Assembly: GCA_017562135.1 (NCBI GenBank)
Contig: QEYB01000338.1
Coordinates: 186,001 to 250,000, forward strand
Direction: 5' to 3'
DNA: 64,000 bases
Origin: Dipylidium caninum
Lineage: Eukaryota > Platyhelminthes > Cestoda > Cyclophyllidea > Dipylidiidae
Shown in pieces: positions 26,201 to 48,000 of this stretch; position 1 is the first letter of the stretch, and each line of letters opens with the position of its first letter. A program made the position numbers and the translations under genes. Below the pieces are notes generated by a model. That model did not search any database, was not told where the DNA came from, and was given only the letters and a program-made list of their open reading frames with translations.

Positions 26201-27123
26201 GCTGTTCCATGAGGGCAGCAAATTGCGTCTTTGCTCTCTTCTCCAAATAGCGATTTGAGGTGCCGTAAGTTACCATATTCACTTCTCCATATACGTTTAT
26301 GCACAAACTCTTCATCGATTCAAATGGAGAGGTGGCTAAACAATTTGTGAAACCTCAAGGTTCCATCGATGTACAAAATAATCGCCCTCGAATTAGAAAA
26401 GATACTTTGAAGCACGAAAAACCCGCCCAGATAAAAGAGGTTGTGGATCTAATAAGGCACCGGATGACCATAAACACGACTTAACAAAGTGCCGGAGACT
26501 GTAGACGAGGCATTTAAGTTAGAAAAAAAGGGCGATCATACCACTCTTGTTGGGATATCTACAAATGACTAAAATCTACAATTTCTTCTCCAAGCACTCG
26601 CCTGCTATGCTAATGAACCTTACATTCTTGGTAAATGGTACCACCACTGCCTGCAAGTATGTGGAATCTATTGTCTCCTCACCCTTGCCAAAGCTTCGTG
26701 TTTAGGGTCCCATCATGATCTCGGAATCGCAGTCCCTCTATTGTGCAAAATCCCTTGTTCCATGAAGTGGACAGTAAACTTGAACACTTTCCAGGGTTTA
26801 AATGGCATTGAGGAGAGCAAGGGCGAAACGCAATTTTGGACAATATACTAGGTAAAATCACTGATGTGTAATATGAACGCAGACAGCAGAGGATGATAGC
26901 AAAAAGCATAGTGCAGGGATTGATCGTAATAAGATTTAATTTTAAATCTCACTTTAATCCACAAATCTAAGTAGCTTTTGTGGTCAATTTGGATATAACA
27001 AGAGATCACAAGGATACTGAGCAATGGAAATGAGGACTAGTCACTTATCATCAAAGTGAGCGATGAAAAAGTTGACAGAATTAATTTATAAAAGATACAG
27101 GGGAGGGAAGAAAAATGATGCCC
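23211..27123. other. Intergenic, no gene seen
   Basis: Short overlapping frames only, on both strands. Nothing resembles a domain, RNA gene or complete transposon. Beyond 27.0 kb the 3' end of the coiled-coil gene begins. Confidence 0.55.
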
Positions 27124-30100
27124 TTATCGCAACACCACGACATCACTTAGCACCACCGTCATCGTCAAAATTGGGTGCAGCGAATACTTCATTTTCGGTT
27201 GCACAGTCGCTTCCCTAAATGAACGACATTGAAGTGAACTAATTGAGGTGTCCATAATCATTTGGAGAGAAAGCATCTGTAAATGACAATGGAAATTCGA
27301 GTGCGAAAGATTCTTTTCATTGAGAACATACCTCATGGGTTGAACGAGAAGGCCCCGTGGAGTCGCGGGAGATGCCGAGGGCTTTTCGGAGATGGGCACG
27401 AAACGCGTCAGTGCAGAGTTGACCCTCCTTGTCCACACACCTCGCGACAATGGTTGACGTCAATTCAGCCAATTGTGAAGAGGATGGACATTTACGGACA
27501 TTTGAGCTCTGACATTGAGGAAATAACATTGAGCTAATTTTCAAATACCCAGCAATAGAGTCTAACATTACATTATTGTGCTACAATTGTTGAAAAATAC
27601 ATTAACAGATATGGATGAATGAACAAATGAGTTTCCGCGATTTGGTTAATTCGAACGATGGAAAAATTTTGGATATTTTTCAATTTCTTGATTTATAAAG
27701 GATGAACCGGATACTCACATAATCATTCAAAGCAAAAATTAGGCATTTCACTCTGGTTACAGTTTGTCTAAGTTAGATTTCTGTAAATTTGTCTCATGAG
27801 ATTTTGTTTTAATTTATGGCAAATAACTTCAAATAACTCAATTTGAGGAAACGATCTTTCCTCCATCTAGAGGAAACTCCAAGTGCAATGGCTGCAAGTA
27901 GGCATCTCATTCGTTTCTCGCTCCTTTCCCTTGACATGAAATTATTAGTCCAGAAAATCATCACCTTGTCAAGATTTGGGCAGCGACCAAAGGTGGAAAT
28001 GTTCTTATGCAGCAGTTCGCATTTACTTAGCTTCTCTTGAAGTATTTGTTTCGCCTGGCGGTATTTGGCGGTAGTGCATTTTTGGCTTTCCAGTTGGCGC
28101 TTAAGTAAAGCTTGTTCAAGGCTGAGTCGTTTGTTTTCTAATAAAATTTACTTAAATGTTGAGTAAAGAGCCAGAACGGCAGCGAACAGTGCAGAAGGAA
28201 ATGAGTAAATAGCCAATGAACGATAGAAAATAAGGCTACCTTCCCTCACTCTGCTAAGATGCGCTTCTAATTGTAGAAGATTGTCGTTGAGAGTGGTCAT
28301 CTGGCTACACTGCTCTGCAAGTTGTTCCTCTTGTGTTGCAAGTCGACTGTTCAGTCGGTTATTCTCCTCACCTACTGTGACGATTTTCGAAACCAATAGC
28401 TCAGCTGCTTTGACAACATTCAATACTGAAAGTAGACATAAGTACTAACAAGTTTACCCACGTTTGGATTACCTACAAAGGAGGACTTGATCGGGTGCTC
28501 ATAACCGGGTATAAAATTAAAGCCGAAACATAATCACTTCTAAGTGGGTTTAAGGAAAATCCAACGACTAGATGTCCTTATATATTTAAAATTTAGGTAT
28601 GCCGAGTAAACCTAAAGATTCTTACCGCTACGTTTTTTTGAGAAGATTTTTTGTTGAGAATTGACATTTACTTCAGTATCTTCAGCGTCGCAGGATTCTA
28701 CGCATTTGGAAATAGGGATGGCGGCCACCCGAAGACCCTCGTTTAACGCCATTTTCCCAGCTTCTCTGGCAATTTAACACATCAAAATGACTCATTAGGC
28801 ACAAGATCCCTAATTTACGTAAAGTCACTTCTGGCTTTGTAATAAGAGTGATCAAATCGGATCCGTAGTACTGAATTTATTAATGCTTCAAAGGGCAGAT
28901 ATGAGAGAGTGCCCCCCCCCCTCTCCCTACACTAATGTCTCCAAATGCCGAACTAACCACTGGAAAAAATTGCGTACATACTGTTTAAGAATAGATTGAC
29001 TTGATGTTAAACAGTGTATTATTTTCTCTTCATACGCCTGTTATGATGTTATCATTACCATTTAAACATGACAAAGAGAATGACTTGGTTACATCCGTTG
29101 GTTAGAGCCCACATAATTATTACTAAGGCTGATGCATTGGCATATCAGGTACCACCTCATAGCATTCTTTTAAGGATAGCAATGAATTATATAATCGTAA
29201 GTAGATTAGAAATTATTACCTTTCTTTCTCTAATTTGTTTAGAAGATTCTTTAACTTCTCAACCTCTAGGTCCTTGTTTATTCGTTGTTCCTCCGACTTT
29301 GCGTAACTGGAACGTAGCTTAACAACACTACGCTCAAGTTGTTGATTGGTGGTAACAAAGGCCTCTCTGTCCTCCTCTAATCGACGTATACAGTCATTTA
29401 CTTTCAATATTTCCTTTTCGGCTTGCTCTCTCTTTCGTTCCAACAAGTCATTTGACCGATCCCTTTCTTCTATTTTGGTCTGCAGTGCTGTGACAGTGAC
29501 AAAGAGATAATGTGCCACGCTCAAACCTCCTCAACATAGACGTAAATAAAATATAACTCACAAGTAATTTGTTTGGAAGATTCCTGAAGAGAGGAGTTAA
29601 GCTCCATAATTTGCGTGTGCATCTCTTCGAAATGCTTCGCTGAAGCAACAATCCTCTCTTGTGCTATATCCCGTTCCAAACTTACTTCGTGCAGGGCTCG
29701 TTTGGCAGAGGTGAGAGCCTTCCGGCACGTCGCTAATTCGGTTTCTACCTCAGCCGATTTCGTCCGCTCACGCGCTAGTTCGGCATCCATTTGCGCTAAT
29801 CTTGTCCGCGTTGATTGAATAATCTGCTTTAGACTTTCGCGGGAGGCCTCCTCCTGATCATTCCTCGTTTTTAAGGAGTCAAGCTGCACCCTGATAAGAG
29901 ATCTTACCGATTTTCATAAACATTGACACGAAAAACAGGAACCATGTGAAACCCTTACTAACCTTTGTGATTCTGATTGAGATAGAGCTCGATTCAACTC
30001 TTGTCGTAGTTGTTCAATCATTTGAGCATCGGTGTTGGCCTTCGCCTCTGCTTGCCTAAAACTAGCCTCCAACGCTTCGGCATGGGAAGCCTTCAGTTTT

Positions 30101-31146
30101 TCAATCTCCTTTTCTAGAGATTCAACTTTGTTCAACTCCGTTCCTTCTATCTCAGATTGAAATTCTATACTTAATTGCTCGGCTTGTTCTCGGATCACCT
30201 CTTCAAAAACCGTACTCATCTGACGAATTTTAGTTTCCGTCTCCTCTTCCGCATTCCGATATTCCGCTATCTCCTCTAAAGACGTTATTGCAAAGGCTTA
30301 ACACCAAAATGAATAAAACAAGTTGGTGAAAGGTTTTACTGAGTGGACATGCCTTCGAGCTGGGAAATCCGCGAATCTTTGGCCAAAATATCTGCTGTGA
30401 GTTGGTGAATTTTTGTCTCCACCTCCGAGAGCTCCTGCTCGCAAGCCCTAGCCTCGGACGCGATAACTTCTCTATCTACCAGACTTCGTGAGAGCAGTGT
30501 AGACTGACGACAGCAGGCTTTCTCGGCTACCACCAGTGCATTGCGTAAACGCACAACTTCTGCTTCTGCATCCGTAAATCGAGAATCGAGATGGCGTAAC
30601 ACTTCGCGAAGTTGTGTAAGCTCCTGTGCCTGTGATGAACATAGCTGACGAAGCTCTGCAAGGTCCCCAGTTTGGTTATTTTTCTCCATATCTCCTTCGG
30701 GTCCTATATCGTTATTGCGGCTTCCGTTCACCTTTGGATTAGATTTATTCTATGTTATTTAACCCTGATATATATTTGTGAACATTTATTATTGAGACGC
30801 AACCCTTCGACTTATTGGACGAATGTCCAAAACTCACTTGATCTGGGAATGGCAACCGCTGTAGGGAAAGTGGCTCGTAAAAGCCGGATTCTTCCCCGTG
30901 GGCAGAATTGTTAAAGGGGGACTGCAATCTTAAATTTTCATTTTTTTCATTTGTTGTAGAGTTCTGCGGGAAGAGTTGGTCACCCTCGCCGATTGATACA
31001 TTTGATTCGAGAACGTTGTCCATTTTTACATGATGACACTCTACTTGCGCTTGGCAGGAAAAATTCATAACCGCACCCCTATCTAAATAATTTGAGTGAT
31101 ACAGTTTTAACTGGCCACCGAAGACATGAGTCTTTAGGGATAACAT
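27124..31146 (-). CDS. Long coiled-coil protein of unknown family
   Basis: Exons (5' to 3'): 31146-30838, 30731-30340, ~30270-29963, 29890-29562, 29487-29220, 28765-28626, 28425-28240, 28137-27965, 27508-27332, 27276-27124. All phases agree except the join between exons 2 and 3, where exon 2 ends in phase 2 but no phase-2 acceptor is visible. The product is about 815 aa. After a polar N-terminus (~100 aa), almost everything from exon 2 to exon 8 is Glu/Lys/Gln/Leu-rich with heptad-like spacing (LEKEIEKLKASHAEAL; VEKLKNLLNKLEKER), a long parallel coiled coil. Exon 6 is a non-coil insert (MALNEGLRVAAIP). The end has a compact helix (FRAHLRKALGISRD) and a hydrophobic tail. Scaffold, centrosomal or motor-adaptor roles are typical for such proteins, but nothing assigns one here. 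No signal peptide or obvious membrane segment is seen. Confidence 0.75.
28911..28922. repeat. Poly-C run
   Basis: A homopolymer of about a dozen C in the intron before coiled-coil exon 6. It is a likely site of sequencing or length variation. Confidence 0.8.
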
Positions 31147-33400
31147 TACAAACAATTTTCAAAGACATGAAAATGAGTAATTGTTTACTACAATGAGGGA
31201 AAAGGCATCTTGTGTGCAAATGGAAGAGGCCAGAGTGTATAAATCAAAGGAATAGCAAGAACATGTAAGAGGTCAAAATATTTAAATTCCGTTAATTTCC
31301 TGTTTATATTTAAGTAGTAACAAAGTGATCAGACAACGTTCGAATTATCTTTATATTCAGGTAGAACCACTAAAACCAAATTGGGGCAGAGTTGCCTGTT
31401 ATCGCGTATTTTCAAAAACATGCCATGTGTAATATAAGGAAAAATGGTTCACTGAAAGTCGAATTTAGTACGATTGCCACAGAGCAGTCCTCATGTCCCA
31501 TAAATACTTCTGGATTTGACGAGATCCAGATGTAGTGCTAGTTTCTTTATAACTATTGTTGCAGGATAGTGTTTTCAACTATTACTGCTTGAAATTAAGC
31601 AGAAACGATTAATTAGGGCAAAACAATATGAGTGATAACATTTGCTCTATTAATAATGAATGGCATGCAATACCACGTAGTTATTAATCTCTTTCATTGA
31701 TAAGGTCACAACCAACAAAATACTGATTTTTTTGCAGCTTTTATAAATTGCTAAGAGGGGATAAAGCAAACATAGTTTCTTTACAATATTGTATAGTAAT
31801 TACCAGGAGAGTATTAGTATTACTCACTCAGACGTATTGGCAACTACGCATAACGTTTATATTAATGATAAGGCTTTTGGAATTTTGTGCTAATAACCAA
31901 CCTTAACGAATCGGTTCAGTAACCAATAGTTTTATCATTGTTCTATGGCTTTATGCTCCTTAAAATCATAAACACGATACCAAGCACGCTAACGGGAACC
32001 CTGAATAATGCACTACGTGAGGAGTCTTAAGGGGCAAAAATTAACAAGTAATCTATGTATATAACCCAATCCACCAGTTAAATTCAAAGTACCTAGAGCG
32101 TTTTATTGATTTTGCTTTCAAATGTCTCTTCAAGGGCATTCGAGCAAATATCGATCGGCGTAAAGGATCCAGTGGCACTTGGAGGCGAATTTGCGTACGG
32201 AGATGGAAATGATTAAGGCAAGGAAGACAATTGCAATGAGATCGTCCATACGTCGTCGAAAATAATTGCCAGTGGAGGCGTTTGCAGTAAAACAGTATAG
32301 ACGAAATTGTCGTTTATTACCAGCTTTACTGCAAAGTCCTCCATGTATGCTCTCATTTTCGCCAGACAGAATTTACTTTCCAGTTTGATAAGACATCAGA
32401 TTTCCCGGCGGTCGTTTTGTTTGGATTAAGCACTAAAATTGCTTCAATTTCCAAGCAAGTATTTCAACAAAACAAAATGTTACAAACAAGTCGGAAGTTG
32501 ACGATTATAAAAGTGACTGCTCGTCATTGTCATCTCCAAAGGTTGCTTAATGACCTCAGTTTGGGTACCAATGTTCACATCTTAAAAGTAGTAACATGAT
32601 GCTTTTATAACCAACTGATTAATAAAAAACAAGGTAAAAATCACGAATTTTGTATTTTATCGAGGCCTATGAGTTTGTTTTAAAGTCGTAATGTCTTGCT
32701 TCAAAATGAAAGGTGGTGGTAATCATAGACTCGATCCGTAGTCCACATCTTCATTTGCTGGAAGGGGGTGGCGGCCATTCAAAGCCCTCTTTTAAGTCGA
32801 CCTGAAATCACTTTGACCTAAACATCGGTGCCACATTGGATTCTCCGGTCCTAGTGAACCCCTTGGATCAAAATTTAGTCGTAAAGTTATAATAGGCTGT
32901 GAAATCCTGTTAAAGTTATATTCAACACGACAGCTCTTTTTTATAATCCAAGTAACGCAAGAGCCCGGTAGCTCTTTAAACCAGTACTTTAGTTAATTTC
33001 TACCGACAGAGGTAATATCGTAATAAGTAAAGAGGATTACGTTAATCCTTTAATATCATCCACAAGACGACGTCACTTGTCTTATGAGGATGCATCCGCT
33101 CAACGGATTTCATAGCTCACTACGTTTTATACCAAATCGGTCACTTTCGCTCGGTGACGTGACCGTTGGGAGACTCAGAGGAGAGTCTAGCTACTTAAAC
33201 TTGCTTTCCCCCGCCTTTATTATAATAAGAGATTCTACTAATTTTTTACTATTAAAATCAACAGACAGTGCGTGAAGGAACATTGTATTAGCGGGCCAAA
33301 TAGACATTCTTGGCGTTATGCTCGAGCAGCAACTAATTTACTTAGAAAGAAGTCAGAGTCGAACAAATAACGGGTTTTCAAATTGTGAAATTTAGGATGT
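31147..33400. other. Intergenic, no gene seen
   Basis: AT-rich sequence upstream of the coiled-coil gene. It should contain that gene's promoter, but no motif is distinctive. No conserved coding segment is seen. Confidence 0.5.
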
Positions 33401-34006
33401 TTAGGATCTCTTCTCTTGCCCACTATACGCAGCATATTTTATCTCCACGAGTAAAGATGTCGGATATGAGGATAAACACAGGAAGAGCAACTTGAAGACT
33501 GTTAACTGGAAGTCCCATAATTTTGAAGACTTTAACGTATACCTGCTATTCCCTACCAGCTTTAACCAAGTGAAAAGAAATTCAAGTGAAAGGGTGTCTA
33601 ATGCAGCAGTCGTAATGCACATCAAAACAAACGCCTTTGGGGCACGTTTTTGTTTGCTCATCCATGCCCAATTCACTGGATTAGAAGCGACACATTTCCC
33701 CGTGTTTGTGATTGAAAACTCCTTCCCCACACTATTAGTAGTGCTTATCACTGCAGATAAAGATTTTACATAGACTGAAGAGCAGACATCAGACCAGTCA
33801 ACGAGACCCACTGTGTTCGAGTGGTTATGGCTTAATAAAACTAGCCAGTTGCATAAATGGATGTGAAATAGGCGCATGTGGGCATTGACGATTGCGAAAG
33901 ACAATGACAGAGTTGGAAATAACTGCATCCCCTCAAGTTCTCCTATTTGAAAACTGTTATTTTGGCGTTGCTCTGGCATAGCTGCGACGTTGAAAAGGGT
34001 GAGCAC
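33401..34006 (-). CDS. Possible small membrane protein, faintly AGTRAP-like
   Basis: A 201-codon open frame, long for this AT-rich region. The second half has two hydrophobic segments (FVLMCITTAALDTLSLEFLF and FQLTVFKLLFLCLSSY). The stretch NWAWMSKQKRAPKAF, followed ten residues later by ALD, is spaced like the WA..QRDS..A...F...LD region of angiotensin-receptor-associated protein (AGTRAP), a three-pass Golgi/ER membrane protein. An internal intron (GTAAAATC donor near 33770, CCAG acceptor near 33681) would remove a polar stretch and improve the resemblance. The start is not established. The evidence is a short motif match by eye, so a chance open frame is a real alternative. Confidence 0.3.
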   Translation of the reverse strand: MLTLFNVAAMPEQRQNNSFQIGELEGMQLFPTLSLSFAIVNAHMRLFHIHLCNWLVLLSHNHSNTVGLVDWSDVCSSVYVKSLSAVISTTNSVGKEFSITNTGKCVASNPVNWAWMSKQKRAPKAFVLMCITTAALDTLSLEFLFTWLKLVGNSRYTLKSSKLWDFQLTVFKLLFLCLSSYPTSLLVEIKYAAYSGQEKRS

Positions 34007-35683
34007 TGATTAGGGTAAAAGGAATCGGGAAGTTTAACTTTCCCGTGAAAATTCTCAGCTAGTGAATATGGTATGCCATCACTCTCTTGAGCTATCCGTG
34101 ACCAACGGATAACATTAACGCATCAAATGACAAGCATTTGACACTATGACCTCCCAATGGCTTACATTATCAAAATCTGCGACGAATCGCTAATGAATCA
34201 TTCACTCATGTCGCAGTACGTCTTAAAAAAAAAGATTTTAGAGCAAAAACTAGTAATAAGCAACAAACAACTTGCTACAGGGTGAGCAAATCATGCTGAA
34301 AGGGGAAGGAAATCCTCTCGACTTCGAAGACTGAACTGTTTATGTGGCCGCGTTAATGACTTAGCTTTCAATTCTCCATATTTGCTTTACGAAAATGTTA
34401 CTCGCACTGAGAAAGCCGTTGTCTCCAAAGCATGAGACTAAGAAAATAGGCAACAATATTTAAAAGTAAGCCAGTGACTGAATTATCTTGCTGTTCCCAC
34501 CATTACTTAAGAGAGGAAAAAAAAGATCGAATCTCTGTCACTTCAGAGGTAAAACGTCGGCTGTTACAGAACAAAAAGGCAGTTAAACGTAATCGAAGGT
34601 GTCCTACAGCCTGGCTGGCAGTCTCCTGAGCATTGTTGAGCGTCACAGGAGACAGTGAGAAAACACTGTCCAGTAGAGTGCCACTAAGCCTTGAGATGAC
34701 AGGCACTGCAAGTGGCAAAGGGCATACTGTGAATTTGCGAGGTCGACCAATCCTTCGGGGCCGAATTCATTTTCATGCAGCAAAACCTTGCCTGAGGCAC
34801 TTCTCTTTCAAGTTGAACTGCACGATTAAACATGCTACGTAGATTTCGTTTGTGCATCCACACAGTAACAGATTACATACCTGAATACGCTGAAAATTGA
34901 CTGGAGGGGGAGGAGGAATAAAGTTGACACTACAATTAAACAGTTCCACAGAGGAATCTCGTTCATCCACAGGATTTCGTGACAACAAAATACCATGTTA
35001 GAAGACAGTTTTAATTCTCAATCTTGAGAAAAGAAAAAGGTCAATGACGCGGAACCCCCTCATCCCCACATCCACCTTCAAGTCAAGACTCTAGGAAGGA
35101 CAAACTCCCACTTTTCTCTGTCGGTTTTGTATGATGCGGAGCCAGAGACGGGCCCTTCACTTGTTTCTCCACATTTAAACAGAACGGAGTGTCACTAAGT
35201 GTCACAAAAGTCCCAGAGATACTTGTCAAAAACCTCGTTCAGGCTCTTAAAGTCAAACACTCTAGTCACCACATTGCACCATCCACCATGACAAAAGCTT
35301 TGTTGCACCTCGTATCACAGAATTTAAGCCATGCGGCACCTCGAGACAGCACTTGAGGCAAAAACTCTCCACATTGACTTGAAATCTCCATTATTATTAT
35401 CCAGGTTAGGAAAAAATGAAGTCAGAAGCGTCTATTGCTACTCTTCCTCTCATTATCAACCATCCTTTTAAAGTTTGCAGAATGTATTCACTGGGAACTC
35501 ACCAATCTTTGCCCTGCCTCACCTAACAGACCACCGTCGACAAGTACCAAAAAAAACAAGATTTACCAAGCCCGCCACTATCGAGCTGGGTACTGATAGT
35601 AAAATGTTAGTACACACATGAATCCGGTATAAAGGAGGACGAGAATAAATGGAGTCTGAATTCGATAAAAGAAGGCGATGGGA
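34007..35683. other. Intergenic, no gene seen
   Basis: Sequence between the tentative membrane-protein frame and the 3' end of the SPCA pump. No exon chain or repeat is evident. Confidence 0.5.
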
Positions 35684-43574
<7,891 letters not shown>

Positions 43575-45004
43575 CTAGAAAAATAATCGAAATGAAGGAA
43601 TCGTCACTTCTAGTATATTAAGAACTTCATCTGCACCACGGAGAGACGCAGAGTGACACTTAATATGCGAAACCATCACGCAGAGAGGGCGAGGCGGACC
43701 TCAAGCTGCGTAAGTGGGTTATATTGCCTAGACTTTACACACACGCCTCGTCGACCTAGAATGGCCATTGATAAATGAGTAGAATACAGCCATTAACACA
43801 GTAAAACGCATAAAATATAAATTGTCTCTGTTATGCACCAACAATATTCATCAAGCAGAGATTTTAAAAATAGCTTTAAATTGCTGTTTTTTTGGAATTA
43901 ATGTGTTTTACAAGCATTGCACGATAAAAATTTTTACTTTTCAAGAATGACTCCCTCGCGCAAGTTAAAACATTTAAATGACAACGTAATTTCCAAACTT
44001 ATAACTCTTCCCTCCATGCCAATTTTGGATTGCTCATGAAGTGAGCGAAAATGTAATTTGTCACCCTTATGTTCTTTTACCTACCTAGTCATGTAAATTT
44101 CGTTTCAGCACCGTTCTCACAGCCATCCTAGCCCATTATGACAGTCATGATACGTATTACCACTGTATATGAAATTTTACTGCATAAATGGCTCGGATTG
44201 TCCACAATATGAAATATGAAACTTATAAACAACGCATTACATTAATACGCTTTCAATTCAGCTAAAGTTATTTATATCCTGCGGCTTAAGTATGCTCCTG
44301 ACATGGTAGCGGTTTGTTCCTTGCAAATGTCTATCAGACGGAGGATCAGTGGCCCGGTATAAGTACAAATGTAGCTAAACTACTTGTCTGATTCGTGGTC
44401 AAATAGTAGTTTTATCCTTACACATTTCCTCATATTTCAACAGCGACTTGTATTGCTTAAACATTGACAAGACTGTCTGCGTCAGCATTTCATCGCCCTC
44501 AGAAATTGCCAGGGCACTATGTTGTGAGAGTGAATTGCCACCCCTAGTGATAAATCTTTCCAACGTTATTGACTGCCAATAACGGCATCAAATGGCCGCT
44601 GCCTTTGTAGACAACAGTATCTAGGCCCATTTTGAACACTTCGAAGGTTGGGACATTACCTAATTCCCCCATCGTTCGACTCCCAGGAGTAATCTGAAGG
44701 TTTGGAATCAGCAACAGAGCAATTATGAAGGATATGCATAGTGGAAGATAAAGTCATCCCCTCAACGGAAATAATATTTAACAAAAATTGGCTGTTCGAT
44801 AAGCGAACCACCATTACGCTCATTCGATACCATTTGCTACCACCAACGTGAGTAAAATATAAACTAATTTAAAGAAAAGTTTATTTATTTTTTGCAAACA
44901 TTTGCGGATTTGAAGGATGAAAGGAGCATCAAGAAGTTTTCTACATAACTCAAAATAATGTTAATTTCATGTATAAAATAAGAATTTGAATCAAATGAAG
45001 AAAA
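43575..45004. other. Gap between SPCA and ELMO genes
   Basis: It should hold the missing SPCA first exon and promoter. An open segment around 44405-44530 (minus) reads ALAISEGDEMLTQTVL and ends at a GTAAGG donor. Its phase does not fit the next SPCA exon, so I do not include it. Confidence 0.5.
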
Positions 45005-48000
45005 TTAAAAAGTAAGGCCTTCGAGATCAGGATAAGTTGATGGTATTTCAAGAGGCTTGGTTGGAACTGAGTCAAAATTCATTCCAAGCAGTCGAACACG
45101 AAGCTCCAGTTTAGAGAGCGAATTTACATCATCCGCAAAAGCAGCACTGGTAAACTAGAATCATATAACATAATTTTTACGGATTTTTACTTATTTCGTC
45201 CTAAGTAGCAGTTTATGACTAACTTTTTCTTTGCGAAGACAACTAAAACCGTCAAGCCATGACATCTGAATATTTTCGGAAGGGGCGTTAAGGATAATCT
45301 GAGTGTCCCGAGTTTGTTGCTTTAGCAAAGGTGGACGCGTCATGCCATCCATCTCCTGTTCAGTTGGTGGTTCACTGCTGATTGTCAGGACAACAGACTG
45401 AATGATAAGAAATACATTAGCTAGGGAAAACTACATTCGAAATACTTGGTGGTAAATTCACAAAAATGACCCTGTGATGTTATATAAAAGCGATGCAAAA
45501 CTGCAAGATGTTCTCCTCTGTGAAGAGGAAGAATTTTTTATCTATTAATATATTGCTTTTAAAATATTATTACCCAATCGCGGTGTTTGACCTTCCTGGG
45601 CTCGGTATAAGATGTCACTGCTACGATTGACGAAAGTGGCCCTGAAATGTGAAATAATGGTTATATCTCCAATTATTTCGGGCCACATTTATCAATTCCA
45701 GTTTAAATACGACGTACAAATTTCAACAATGTGGTTATCGCTATCGCGAGCCAGTAGAAGATTTTGATCCGAAGATAAAGAAACATGGAGGCGTTGTACT
45801 TCTAAAGGCAAAATCGTGCAACTTAGAGCCATCTGATTTAACCCGTAGAACTTGTCACAAATATCTCGCATAAGTGATCTGAAGACATCTAGGGTTGAAA
45901 AATTACCTAAACAGACAATGGCAAAACTGAGATACCTCTATCCTTTAAGTGAGGGCAAAGAATAGGTCAAGCAATAGAGTTTGGGAAAAACACAGAGGCC
46001 TGTTGTGATTCACGCAAAGAAGGTTTTTTTAAATATCTTCTAGTTAAAGTGTAACATTATTAAGTAGCATGATTCGTGTAATAAGACTCAGCCTTTTCCC
46101 CCAGATAAAAAACACGGAGCAATGTACTTTCAAAAATTTTCGTCAGACACTATAGGATACTACGTGTTTTCAAAAAAAACTTTCGAAAAAAAATGAAAAT
46201 AAACCTTTTTTGGTATGTTTCAAATAAATTAACGGGGGCCCGTGGCTCATTGTGTACAGCCGTTCCTTGGTAACCGTCTCAGTGTGTTTCCTCACCAAAT
46301 CCCGATGTAATTCCCTGGAAAACAACGATCCAAACACTAATATAATATGCTTGCGAGAACTACTAAATATGACTTCGGTGACTTTTAACTCACTGAACCC
46401 CCGGATGATTCTTCTCTCTCTCCTCCTCGCGCATCCCCCAATCGTGTTGGACAGAAGTCAGTGAAAATGAGGCCAATTCTCTCGCAAATTCTTCAAACGT
46501 ATTTGGACAGTTAGAGAGCGCGTTTTTCACAGTTGTACTTAGTGCTTTTGCAATCTAAGTTAGACACACACTACGGTCACGTAACAAACCAAACAGGAAA
46601 ATTAAAGCAAAAGAGTTGTTTGCCTTGTGTTGGTTCGAGAAACTCACATATTGATGTTTTGAAAGCTTGCCGCATGTGGCAATGATGCAGGCAGCATCAT
46701 AGTCGTAATGTGAGCGGGTGAAGCAAAACAGCCAATCAAATGACCGATTTCTCTGAGATTGTCTTAGCGCGTCGATTCCAGTTTATTAAAAGGCAATCGC
46801 GCACACATGCACCCACACGCATGCTCGCAGAAACATGACTTAGGAGAACAGATGCGAATTACGAGGCGTTAGGAAGATGAAAAGAGTGAATGGCAGGTTG
46901 TACACCGATTTCCCGCTTGTGTGACTGCCTTTTACAAATATTTTGTCCCTAAGGCTGAAACATTCATAGGTTGCTCATAATTCCATCAAATAAGAGATTG
47001 CTCGAATATGTTCGTCGCCATTTATGAAGTTATCCATTTTATTTCCTTACATTCGTGATCTTTGAAATAATTTTAGAAAAGTTAATTAATATTCTCCAAA
47101 TAGTAAAGTAAAGGTTTCCCATACTATTCTAAATCACCAGTATCAGCATTCAGAGCAAACCAAATGTTGTAGAAGGCGTCAAAACAATGCAGGAAGAGTT
47201 CAAGGAGCACAGAGTCTGCGTTTGGTGAACTCTGGAAGAATAGAGTAATCAGCTGTTCGTCCTCCATTGGAGCATTGTCTAAAAATACAAATCACAATTA
47301 AAATGATTATTATTGAACTATAAGGTTGAAACACTTGCTTAAAATAAGCTTTACGCAGTATAGCACAATAGGCGACTGCTTTGATAACATTTGCGAAACA
47401 CACTCAAAGACCCACAGACTTACCGTCAAGTGAAAGGCCTGCCTGACAAGCGTCTTAAAGGTTGCGCTCAAGCACACGCATAATGGCCAGTCCAGCTGTC
47501 GAGGGCCAGCAAAGACTGCATGTAGGCATGAGAAAAGCGCAGAGGTGCAGTTGTTATGACCGCCTTAGGCCCACTATCTCACCCGAATCCGATTATCCCT
47601 AATGCCTCACCAAACTTAGTTATCATCTTTAACGTCTTCCATGCCATAAGCTCATTACGAGGAGTGCATGGATGCTACATGAACGCATGCAATAGGCAAA
47701 CGATGTGACCAGAACGTAGAAAACACAATTCTGGCCTAATTAACGCTATTTCTGAGTCCCCTCAATTGGTTTTATTAATGATTAGAACACGGAATCGGGA
47801 AATAATCATATCTCATTTTTGTGGATATTCACTGGCATGGTCTCGGAGGTCGTTGCAATGGGCCAAACTACAATGTGGACTCATAGGGTTACCGAATCAT
47901 CCACCGTCGGGTCTACATTTTCGTCAACCCCTGCTGTTCCAAACTCACGACGTTTCACCTACGGATTAACAACCTCATTTACCATATAAAGTTGTAATTG

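Noticed and set aside
44405..44530. N-terminal SPCA exon
   Set aside because: The open segment ends at plausible donors, but none has phase 0 as needed by the exon at 43574, and the peptide does not resemble the SPCA N-terminus.
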